Shown here: in pieces, positions 57,219 through 64,000 of the stretch
How positions within the stretch are numbered: position 1 is the stretch's first letter
How the letters are laid out: each line of letters opens with the position of its first letter
Origin: Nocardia miyunensis NBRC 108239
Lineage (GTDB): Bacteria; Actinomycetota; Actinomycetes; Mycobacteriales; Mycobacteriaceae
Direction of reading: 5' to 3'
Length of the DNA: 64,000 nucleotides
Assembly (NCBI RefSeq): GCF_001613065.1
Contig: NZ_BDBQ01000061.1
Coordinates: forward strand, 1 to 64,000
Translations under genes and position numbers: made by a program
Notes under the pieces: generated by a model
Told to the model about the DNA's origin: nothing
Database searches by the model: none
Seen by the model: the letters and a program-made list of their open reading frames with translations, nothing else

Positions 57219-58790
57219 ATGAAAGCAGTGGACGCGCGCGACAGCGGCCCGGTCACCGGGTCGCAGGAGGTGGCGGCACAGACGTCCGGCAGGGCCCGCT
57301 GGCTGGCGCTGGGAGCGCTCGCGACAGCCATGCTCGCGATCGGGCTGGATACGACGGTGCTGGTGGTGGCCCTGCCCACCATCTCGGTCGACCTACACGC
57401 CGGTACCTCTGCGCTGCAGTGGTTCACCACGGCGTACACGCTGGTGCTGGCCGCGCTCATGCTGCCCGCGGGCGCGCTCGGAGATCGCTACGGCCGCAAG
57501 CGTTTTCTGCTCGCCGCGCTGGTCCTGTTCGGCGGGGCCTCGCTGTGGTGCGCGCTGGCGACCTCCTCCGGTGAGCTGATCATCGCCCGTGCGCTGCTGG
57601 GGATGGCCGCCGCCGCGATGATGCCGCTGTCGATGTCGGTGCTCCCGGGACTGTTCCCCGAGAAGGCCGATCTGCAACGGGCACTGACGGTCTGGGTCAC
57701 CTCCACCGCGATCGGTATGCCGCTGGGGCCGATCGTCGGCGGCTGGCTGCTGCGAAACTTCTGGTGGGGTTCGGTCTTCCTGATCAACGTCCCGATGGTG
57801 CTGATCGGCTTGATCGCGGTGGCCCTGCTGGTTCCGGAATCGCGCAGCGAGAACACCTTCCGGATCGATCTGCTCGGTGTCGCGCTGTCCGCGGCCGGAA
57901 TGCTCGGGCTCACTTACGGTTTCATCCGCCTGGGCGGACAGGGCTGGGGTGACGCGCTGGGCTGGAGTGTGGTCGCCGCGGGTGCGGTGGTGCTGGTGCT
58001 CTTCGCCGGGTGGCAGCGCCGCGCCGATCGCCCGCTGGTGGATATCGGGCTGTTCGGTGTGAGCGGATTCCGTTGGGGGACAATGTATTCCATTGTCATC
58101 AACTTCGCGATGTTCGGGATGTTCTTCACCGTGCCGCAGTATTTCCAGGCGGTGCTGGGCGTCGATTCGCTCGGCAGCGGATTGCGATTGCTGCCCCTGA
58201 TCGGCGGCCTGCTGGTCGGCACCCGGCTGGTGGACAAGCTGCTGCCCAGGGCCGGACTGCGCGTGGTGCTGGTGATCGGATTCCTGCTGCTGGCGGGCGG
58301 TCTGGTGATCGGCGCACTGACCACGGTGGGCAGCGGATACGGATACACCGCACTGTGGATCACGCTGCTCGGGGCCGGGATGGGATTCGTGATGCCCGCC
58401 GCGATGGGTATGGCGATGAGCGAACTGGACGCCGAGCGATCCGGCTCGGGTTCGGCGCTGATCCAGGCGCTGCGCCAGGCCGGTGGGACGATCGGCGTCG
58501 CCGTCCTGGGCACCGTGCTGTCCACCCGATACCGCGCGCAATTGGGCGGTTACGACCATTCCCCGATATCCGACGGCGTCAGCGGGGGAGTCGCGGTCGC
58601 GCACAAGCTCGGCGACGGCGTGATGCTGGCGAAGGTGCAGACTGCCTTCGTCGGGGGCATGGGCGCGATGCTGTGGGTGTGCGCGGGAATCTGCCTGATC
58701 GCGGCCGTCGTCGCCGCGATCCGCACCCGTAGTCGGGCATCGTCCGCGCGGGCCGTGGACGATGCGGGAGAATCGGTGCATGTCGGCTGA
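57219..58790 (+). CDS. DHA2-family MFS transporter (14 TMS)
   Basis: 523 residues with 14 predicted helices, EmrB/QacA-like drug:H+ antiporter. LDTTVLVVALPTISVDL in helix 1, the motif A loop GDRYGRKRFLLAALVLFGG, and motif C-like ALTVWVTSTAIGMPLGPIVGGWLL are characteristic. It overlaps the following tetR by 11 bp, so the repressor is co-expressed with its likely target. Substrate unknown, probably hydrophobic drugs or a native lipid-like metabolite. Confidence 0.93.
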   Translation: MKAVDARDSGPVTGSQEVAAQTSGRARWLALGALATAMLAIGLDTTVLVVALPTISVDLHAGTSALQWFTTAYTLVLAALMLPAGALGDRYGRKRFLLAALVLFGGASLWCALATSSGELIIARALLGMAAAAMMPLSMSVLPGLFPEKADLQRALTVWVTSTAIGMPLGPIVGGWLLRNFWWGSVFLINVPMVLIGLIAVALLVPESRSENTFRIDLLGVALSAAGMLGLTYGFIRLGGQGWGDALGWSVVAAGAVVLVLFAGWQRRADRPLVDIGLFGVSGFRWGTMYSIVINFAMFGMFFTVPQYFQAVLGVDSLGSGLRLLPLIGGLLVGTRLVDKLLPRAGLRVVLVIGFLLLAGGLVIGALTTVGSGYGYTALWITLLGAGMGFVMPAAMGMAMSELDAERSGSGSALIQALRQAGGTIGVAVLGTVLSTRYRAQLGGYDHSPISDGVSGGVAVAHKLGDGVMLAKVQTAFVGGMGAMLWVCAGICLIAAVVAAIRTRSRASSARAVDDAGESVHVG

Positions 58791-59409
58791 TTCGAAGGCT
58801 CCGCCAACGCAGGTCCATTCCGCGGTGAGCTCGCCGCGGATGGGCCTGCGCGAGCGCAAGAAACAACGCACCCGCCGCACCATCCGGACCGAGGCCATGC
58901 GGTTGTTCCTCGAGCAGGGCTATGCCGAGACGACGGTCGAGCAGATCGCGGAGGCGGCGGACATCTCGCCGAGCACGTTCTTCCGCTACTTCCCGTCCAA
59001 GGAGCAGGTCGTGCTGACCGACGACCTGGATCCGCCGATGATCCGGGCCGTGCAGGCGCAGCCCGCGGAGCTGTCGCCGCTGCGCGCGTTCGTCCAGGCC
59101 ACCATCGAGGTCTTCGATGCGCTCGAGCCGGAGGATCTGGAATTCGAACAGCAGCGGATGAAGCTGATCTACTCGGTTCCCGAACTGGCCAGCGTCATCG
59201 CCCGCGAGACCGAGCGCAATGTGCGGATGGTCGCCCGGATGGTCGCCGACCGGATCGGCCGTTCCGCCGACGACTTGGAGGTCCGCGCGTTCGCGGGCGC
59301 GCTGATCGGCGCGATGAGCACAACGTTCGACACCGTCACCGGGCAGGGCCTGGACATGACGAAGATCAAGCGGGTCGCCGACTTTCTCGAGTCGGGGATG
59401 ACGCTGTAG
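58780..59409 (+). CDS. TetR-family regulator of the MFS gene
   Basis: 209 residues. Helix-turn-helix about 27-70 (RTRRTIRTEAMRLFLEQGYAETTVEQIAEAADISPSTFFRYFPSKE), typical of regulators of multidrug pumps, with an all-helical ligand domain (FVQATIEVFDALEPEDLEFEQQRM). It begins inside the MFS gene end (ATG 58780) and its own end overlaps the convergent hydroxylase gene by 44 bp. Likely a local repressor acting near 57150-57200. Confidence 0.92.
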   Translation: MSADSKAPPTQVHSAVSSPRMGLRERKKQRTRRTIRTEAMRLFLEQGYAETTVEQIAEAADISPSTFFRYFPSKEQVVLTDDLDPPMIRAVQAQPAELSPLRAFVQATIEVFDALEPEDLEFEQQRMKLIYSVPELASVIARETERNVRMVARMVADRIGRSADDLEVRAFAGALIGAMSTTFDTVTGQGLDMTKIKRVADFLESGMTL

Positions 59410-60280
59410 CGCGCCGCGCGACCACATCGTCGGTCACCGTGGCGAAGAAACCGCCCACCACGTCCTCGATCTCGGAAATCGAAGCCGCGCAATACAATAC
59501 GGGCTGGTAGTGGGTGATGTCGTAGACCGCGGTGCCCATCTCGTGCACGTTCAGCGGACGCAGTTCGGCGTCGCGGAACTCCTCGATCTCACCGTAGGAG
59601 GACAGCAGACCCGCACCGTAGCAACGGATCTCGCCGTGCTCGCGGACCACGCCGAATTCCATCGAGAACCAGAACACGTCGGCCAGGAACTTCAGCGCCG
59701 CATCGGTTTCCAGCCGGGCCACCGCCGCGCCGACCTCGGCGTAGATCGCGGCGAACCGCGGGCTGGCCAATTGATTGGCGTGGCCGATGATCTCGTGGAT
59801 CGCATCCGGTTCGGGCGTGTAGAGCGGGGCGGAATGATGCCGGATGTACTGGGTGGAGTGGAAGATCCGGTCGGCGAAGGAACCGAAGAACTCCCGCAGC
59901 GGCACCAGCCCGGCGGCGGGCACGTAGCGAAATCCGCTGAGCGGCACCAGTTGCGCGGACACCTCGTCGAGCTGCGGAATGTGATCGTGCGGCAGGCCGA
60001 GACGGTGCGCGCCCGCGAGCACCTCCGCCGACGCGTACCTCTCGTGTTTGCGGGACAGCTCGGCCGAGGCGATCCGCCACACCCGCTGTTCGTCCTCGGT
60101 GTACTCGATGCGGGGCGTCGGCTCGCCCCGCCGGTAGGCCAGCGCCCGTGCCGCGATCGCATTGCGGCGAGCGCGGTAGGCCGGATCGTGCACGCCGGGA
60201 TGCTCCTGGCTCAGGTGCACGGTCACGTCGCCGTCGGTGCCCGTGGTCACCGGCGAGTACAGCTGAGCTTCGGAGAACAT
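59366..60280 (-). CDS. Aromatic amino acid hydroxylase (phenylalanine 4-monooxygenase type)
   Basis: 304 residues, bacterial-size non-haem iron hydroxylase. EPDAIHEIIGHANQL gives the two His iron ligands and FWFSMEFGVVREHG the Glu ligand; YASAEVLAGAHRLGLPHDHIPQLDEVSAQL and TGF-like LSGFRYVPAAGLVPLREFFGSFADRIFHSTQYIRH match the family. It converts Phe to Tyr (or a related aromatic) using tetrahydropterin and oxygen. ATG 60280 or ATG 60292 may start it. A pterin carbinolamine dehydratase gene, the usual partner, is not adjacent. Confidence 0.9.
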   Translation of the reverse strand: MFSEAQLYSPVTTGTDGDVTVHLSQEHPGVHDPAYRARRNAIAARALAYRRGEPTPRIEYTEDEQRVWRIASAELSRKHERYASAEVLAGAHRLGLPHDHIPQLDEVSAQLVPLSGFRYVPAAGLVPLREFFGSFADRIFHSTQYIRHHSAPLYTPEPDAIHEIIGHANQLASPRFAAIYAEVGAAVARLETDAALKFLADVFWFSMEFGVVREHGEIRCYGAGLLSSYGEIEEFRDAELRPLNVHEMGTAVYDITHYQPVLYCAASISEIEDVVGGFFATVTDDVVARRATASSPTRESRRPA

Positions 60281-60378
60281 GCCTCGATGCAATCACCGCT
60301 GCGCTCAGACGACAATTAAAGATCGATTACCTTGACAAATTGACTAGTTGGTTCGGTATCGATCGGGGTTCGGAGCCA

Positions 60379-60810
60379 TCAGAAGAAGCCGTCGTCCCGG
60401 TTGCCGTCCTCGAAACCGCGTTCGTACGCATGTTCGGAGTCATCGTCGCCGTCCAATAGCTCACCGAGCAGCATGCCGCCGACCACGCCCGCCGCACCCG
60501 CGCCGACCACCGCGGCGGTGCTGTGCCCCTGACGCTGTGCCGGGTACCCGGGCTGCTGATAGCCGGGCTGCTGATACCCCGGCTGCGGCTGATATCCCGG
60601 CTGGGGATAGCCCGGCTGCGGGTAACCGGGCTGCGGGTATCCGGGCTGGGGATAACCCTGCTGCACGGGCTGATAGAAGGGCGGCTGCGTCGTCTGAATA
60701 CGTTGCGCACACATCTGGCAGACCTCGACGGGGCGCGCCACACCCCACTGTGGCAGCCACATCGCCTGCGTTACGGCCTGGCCGTGCGAGGGATCGAAGA
60801 AGCAGATCAC
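60379..60810 (-). CDS. GYPQP-repeat protein with CxxC motif
   Basis: 143 residues. The N-terminal region (about 1-40) has MICFFDPSHGQ and CQMCAQRI, a CxxC pair that could bind zinc. Then comes a disordered run of GYPQP/GYQQP repeats (about 48-95) and a glycine-zipper hydrophobic helix AAVVGAGAAGVVGGMLLGELL, ending in an acidic tail DDDSEHAYERGFEDGN. GTG 60810 follows AAGGA with good spacing; the ATG at 60816 runs into a stop. Function unknown; design resembles envelope or membrane-associated scaffold proteins of actinomycetes. Confidence 0.72.
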   Translation of the reverse strand: MICFFDPSHGQAVTQAMWLPQWGVARPVEVCQMCAQRIQTTQPPFYQPVQQGYPQPGYPQPGYPQPGYPQPGYQPQPGYQQPGYQQPGYPAQRQGHSTAAVVGAGAAGVVGGMLLGELLDGDDDSEHAYERGFEDGNRDDGFF

Positions 60811-61048
60811 AACATATTCCTTCTACGAAAGCGCCCGGCTCCCTACAGGAGTCGGACTTCGGGACTGTCTGGACTGCCAACGCCGGGAGCGTGCCGCGAA
60901 GTTCCCGTTCTCCTCGCCCCTCACGGTTCTGTGACCACTGCCATCCGCGTGCTCGCCCACCCGCGAATCGCCGACGGATGTGACCGGAATCCGCTCGCGC
61001 GGCGGAACCGCGGCGTCCCCGAGGTGATCACGCCACGGTCGTACGACG
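60811..61048. other. Intergenic space beside the sdh terminator
   Basis: About 240 bp, up to 308 bp counting the terminator, between the GYPQP-repeat gene start and the sdhB end. No credible gene. It should contain the promoter of the GYPQP-repeat gene. Confidence 0.4.
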
Positions 61049-61082
61049 AAGGCCGTTCGCATCCGAGGATGCGAACGGCCTT
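61049..61082 (-). terminator. Terminator of the sdh operon
   Basis: AAGGCCGTTCGCATC (61049-61063) and GATGCGAACGGCCTT (61068-61082) form a perfect 15-bp stem with a 4-nt loop (CGAG), 37 bp after the sdhB stop. The stem is perfect in both directions, so it could also stop transcription from the left. Confidence 0.85.
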
Positions 61083-61119
61083 CGGGGCCTTGCCTTTCCG
61101 GGCGTCCCGGAGCGAATCC

Positions 61120-61893
61120 CTACCGCGCGAACAGCAGAGCGCGCTTGACCTCCTGGATCGCCTTGGTCACCTCGATGCCGCGGGGGCAGGCGTCGGTGCA
61201 GTTGAAGGTGGTGCGGCAGCGCCACACTCCCTCGACGTCGTTGAGGATGTCCAGGCGCTCGCGGGCGCCCTCGTCACGGCTGTCGAAGATGAAGCGGTGC
61301 GCGTTCACGATCGCGGCCGGGCCGAAGTAGCTGCCGTCGTTCCAGTACACCGGGCACGAGGTGGTGCAGCAGGCGCACAGGATGCACTTGGTGGTGTCGT
61401 CGAACCGGTGCCGGTCGGTCTGCGACTGGATACGCTCGCGGGTGGGCTCGTTACCCGAGGTGATCAGGTACGGCTTGACCGCGCGGAACGCGTCGAAGAA
61501 CGGCTCCATGTTCACCACGAGGTCCTTCTCCACGGGCAGGCCGCGGATGGGTTCGACGGTCATGGTGAGGGTCTTACCGCTCTTGGGCAGCATGTCGCGC
61601 ATCAGCACCTTGCACGCCAGCCGGTTCACGCCGTTGATGCGCATGGCGTCCGAACCGCAGACGCCGTGCGCGCACGAGCGGCGGAAGGTGAGCGTGCCGT
61701 CCAGATAGGACTTGATGTACAGCAGCACGTTCAGGAAACGGTCGGTGGGCAGCACCGGGACCTGGAAGGAATCCCAGTGCGCGCCCAGATCGTTCTCCGG
61801 ATTGAACCGGGCGATCTTCACGGTGACCATGACCGACCCGTCCGGAACGGGGGCCGGTTTCTGCCCTGCGGGAGCTTCGGCTACAGCAGTCAT
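61120..61893 (-). CDS. sdhB: Succinate dehydrogenase iron-sulfur subunit
   Basis: 257 residues. The N-terminal [2Fe-2S] domain has RRSCAHGVCGSDAMRINGVNRLAC, and the C-terminal domain carries the [4Fe-4S] and [3Fe-4S] motifs CILCACCTTSCPVYW and CRTTFNCTDACPRGI. It transfers electrons from the SdhA flavin to the membrane quinone in complex II. The ATG overlaps the sdhA stop by one base (TGATG), indicating coupled translation. Confidence 0.97.
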   Translation of the reverse strand: MTAVAEAPAGQKPAPVPDGSVMVTVKIARFNPENDLGAHWDSFQVPVLPTDRFLNVLLYIKSYLDGTLTFRRSCAHGVCGSDAMRINGVNRLACKVLMRDMLPKSGKTLTMTVEPIRGLPVEKDLVVNMEPFFDAFRAVKPYLITSGNEPTRERIQSQTDRHRFDDTTKCILCACCTTSCPVYWNDGSYFGPAAIVNAHRFIFDSRDEGARERLDILNDVEGVWRCRTTFNCTDACPRGIEVTKAIQEVKRALLFAR

Positions 61894-63674
61894 CAGTACT
61901 TACGCTCCATCGGCTCGTAACGGGTCTGCACGACCGGTTTGAAGTCCAGCCGGATGTCGGCGATCAGCTCCGCCGGCGTACCGGGCTCGACCTGCTTGTA
62001 CGCCATGGTGTGGCGCATGAAGTTGGTGTCGTCGCGGTTGGGGTAGTCCTCGCGGGCATGGCCGCCGCGTGACTCCTTGCGGTTCAGCGCGCCCACCACG
62101 GTCACTTCCGCCAGTTCCAGCAGGAAGCCGAGTTCGACGGCCTCGAGCAGATCGCTGTTGTAGCGCTTGCCCTTGTCCTGCACGGTGATGTACTGGTAGC
62201 GCTCCTTGAACCCGTGGATATCGGTGAGGACCTGCTTGAGGGTGTCCTCGGTGCGGAACACACCGGCATTGGCGTCCATGGTGGCCTGCAGTTCGCCGCG
62301 GATGTCGGCGACGCGCTCGTTGCCGTGTTCGGACAGCAGATTGGCCAGCCAGTCCTGCACCATCGTCGCCGGGTTCTCCGGCAGGTCGACGAAGTCGTGG
62401 CGCTGGGCGTACTCCGCGGCGGCGATACCCGAGCGGCGCCCGAACACGTTGATGTCCAGCAGCGAGTTGGTGCCCAGCCGGTTCGAGCCGTGCACCGACA
62501 CGCACGCGCACTCACCGGCGGCGTACAGACCGGGCACGATATCGGTGTTGTTGCGCAGCACTTCGCCGTGGATGCGGGTGGGGATGCCGCCCATGACGTA
62601 GTGGCAGGTCGGCATGACCGGTACCGGCTCCTTGACCGGGTCCACGCCCAGGTAGGTGCGGGAGAATTCGGTGATGTCCGGGAGTTTCTCCTCGAGCACG
62701 TCCGCACCGAGGTGGGTCACGTCGATGAAGACGTAATCCTTGTTCGGCCCGCCGCCGCGGCCCTCGGCCACCTCCATGACCATCGACCGGGCGACGATGT
62801 CGCGCGGGGCGAGGTCCTTGATGGTCGGTGCGTAGCGTTCCATGAACCGCTCACCCGAGGCGTTGCGCAGGATGCCGCCCTCGCCGCGGACCGCCTCGGA
62901 GATGAGGATGCCCAGACCGGCCAGGCCCGTGGGGTGGAACTGGTGGAATTCCATGTCCTCCAAGGGAAGTCCCTTGCGGAACACGATCGCCATGCCGTCG
63001 CCGGTGAGCGTGTGCGCGTTGGAGGTGGTCTTGTACATCCGGCCCGAACCACCCGTGGCGAAGATGATCGCCTTGGCGTGGAAGACGTGCAGCTTGCCGG
63101 TGGCCAGCTCGTAGGCGACCACGCCGGTCGCGACCTGGCCGCGGTCGGTGTCGGTGAGCAGCAGGTCCAGGACGTAGAACTCGTTGTAGAACTCCACGTC
63201 GTGCTTGACGCAGTTCTGATACAGCGTCTGCAGGATCATGTGACCGGTGCGGTCCGCGGCGTAGCACGCGCGCCGGACCGGCGCCTTGCCGTGGTCGCGG
63301 GTGTGACCGCCGAAGCGGCGCTGGTCGATCCGGCCCTCGGGGGTCCGGTTGAACGGCAGGCCCATCTTCTCCAGGTCCAGCACCGCGTCGATGGCCTCCT
63401 TGGCCATGATCTCCGCGGCGTCCTGGTCGACCAGATAGTCACCACCCTTGACGGTGTCGAAGGTGTGCCACTCCCAGTTGTCTTCCTCCACGTTCGCCAG
63501 CGCGGCGCACATGCCGCCCTGGGCCGCGCCGGTGTGGCTGCGAGTGGGGTAGAGCTTGGTCAGCACGGCGGTGCGGACCCGGGGCCCTGCCTCGATCGCC
63601 GCACGCATACCCGCGCCACCGGCGCCGACGATCACCACATCGTAGCGGTGTTCCTCAATCGGGTTCTCGGTCAT
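61893..63674 (-). CDS. sdhA: Succinate dehydrogenase flavoprotein subunit
   Basis: 593 residues. VVIVGAGGAGMRAAIEAG is the FAD-binding Rossmann motif, TRSHTGAAQGGMCAAL contains the flavin-attached His region, and the active-site HxxRxR region follows QFHPTGLAG and AVRGEGGILRN. Oxidises succinate to fumarate in the TCA cycle. ATG 63674 follows AAGGACA. The frame extends a little upstream (to 63722), but that start lacks signals. Confidence 0.97.
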   Translation of the reverse strand: MTENPIEEHRYDVVIVGAGGAGMRAAIEAGPRVRTAVLTKLYPTRSHTGAAQGGMCAALANVEEDNWEWHTFDTVKGGDYLVDQDAAEIMAKEAIDAVLDLEKMGLPFNRTPEGRIDQRRFGGHTRDHGKAPVRRACYAADRTGHMILQTLYQNCVKHDVEFYNEFYVLDLLLTDTDRGQVATGVVAYELATGKLHVFHAKAIIFATGGSGRMYKTTSNAHTLTGDGMAIVFRKGLPLEDMEFHQFHPTGLAGLGILISEAVRGEGGILRNASGERFMERYAPTIKDLAPRDIVARSMVMEVAEGRGGGPNKDYVFIDVTHLGADVLEEKLPDITEFSRTYLGVDPVKEPVPVMPTCHYVMGGIPTRIHGEVLRNNTDIVPGLYAAGECACVSVHGSNRLGTNSLLDINVFGRRSGIAAAEYAQRHDFVDLPENPATMVQDWLANLLSEHGNERVADIRGELQATMDANAGVFRTEDTLKQVLTDIHGFKERYQYITVQDKGKRYNSDLLEAVELGFLLELAEVTVVGALNRKESRGGHAREDYPNRDDTNFMRHTMAYKQVEPGTPAELIADIRLDFKPVVQTRYEPMERKY

Positions 63675-63767
63675 ACTGTGTCCTTTTCTTCGCATGATCG
63701 GGCGGCTTCCGTGGTTACGCACGCTGCCGCCTCCAGCCGCTGACCGCTCATGCGAGGTGGCCCGTTC

Positions 63768-64000
63768 CTAACTGATGTTGGGGTCGAAGGTGAAGATGAC
63801 GTAGGTGCCCACGCCCATGATCAGGATCATCGCGATGACCAGCAGGGTCTTGAGCCAGAACCGGGTGGAGTCCTTGCGGGAGTAGTCGTCGATGACGGTG
63901 CGCAGGCCGTTGCCGCCGTGCAGTTGGGCCAGCCACAGCATGGCCAGGTCCCAGATCTGCCAGAACGGGCTGGCCCAGCGTCCGGCCACGAAAGCGAAGT
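63768..64000 (-). CDS. sdhD: Succinate dehydrogenase membrane subunit SdhD (5'-truncated)
   Basis: The last 76 residues of the SdhD membrane anchor; the 5' end lies outside the window (frame open to position 64000). VAGRWASPFWQIWDLAMLWLAQLHGG is a conserved part of the mycobacterial SdhD family, followed by DYSRKDSTRFW and a final transmembrane helix LLVIAMILIMGVGTYVIF. It anchors SdhA/SdhB and helps bind quinone. sdhA begins 93 bp downstream of its stop in the same operon. Confidence 0.9.
   Translation of the reverse strand, partial: FAFVAGRWASPFWQIWDLAMLWLAQLHGGNGLRTVIDDYSRKDSTRFWLKTLLVIAMILIMGVGTYVIFTFDPNIS

Overview
The window is high-GC actinobacterial chromosome, most likely Nocardia or a close mycolate-containing relative. 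The support is GC-rich third codon positions, frequent GTG starts, several leaderless promoters (a TANNNT box about 7 nt before the start codon), an ImuA'/ImuB/DnaE2 mutasome under LexA boxes, a SAM-IV riboswitch, a mycofactocin-type dehydrogenase, and type VII secretion (T7SS)-like genes. The order imuA'-imuB, dnaE2, spoU/trmL, DUF3017, metX, icd, trpS, yhjD, dacB, sdhB-sdhA-sdhD follows the Rv3395c to Rv3317 stretch of Mycobacterium tuberculosis, with large lineage-specific blocks between the anchors.

Layout. 0-6.3 kb: the end of a transporter, two paralogous secreted glycine-rich proteins, a PspC-domain histidine kinase with its LuxR-type regulator, a PH-like membrane protein and a Ser/Thr kinase. 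7.2-17.8 kb: the SOS mutagenesis genes, with LexA boxes before imuA' and dnaE2, an unusual repeat-bearing frame between imuA' and imuB, and a hydrolase, a ferredoxin-like protein, an acetyltransferase and an SDR in between. 17.8-21.9 kb: a TPM-domain protein, then a tightly overlapping triad of an EspC-like helical protein, a WXG/GH19 cell-wall hydrolase and a lipoprotein. 21.9-26 kb: trmL, a DUF3017 protein, metX behind a SAM-IV riboswitch with a Cys-rich leader peptide, and icd. 26-34.5 kb: an MFS pump with a TetR gene, then a fatty-acid or sterol-type beta-oxidation operon (thiolase, SRPBCC, repeat-made micro-ORF, MaoC, SDR, acyl-CoA dehydrogenase) and an opposing hydrolase.

35.4-38.7 kb is a small lower-GC island joined to the 3' end of xthA. 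A decayed second copy of the xthA tail marks its far border. It carries an XRE/DUF6879/small-protein operon, a divergent run of small hypothetical genes, and paired palindromes between them. 38.7-41.2 kb is a conflict-type patch: a class II Fic protein with a likely autoregulatory operator, and a barnase-like RNase with its barstar inhibitor. 41.2-48.9 kb: a TetR/MpaB pair, then a catabolic operon headed by a fused double GntR regulator (amidohydrolase, three SDRs including a mycofactocin-type one, and an EthD-like protein).

48.9-64 kb: an Rv1747-like FHA-ABC transporter, a glutamine amidotransferase divergent from a glutamate-cysteine ligase, trpS, yhjD, a D,D-carboxypeptidase, an MFS/TetR pair, an aromatic amino acid hydroxylase, a GYPQP-repeat protein, and the succinate dehydrogenase operon (sdhD cut by the window end). 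I saw no tRNA, rRNA, CRISPR array, transposase or integrase. All annotation is from reading the sequence; no database search was run.
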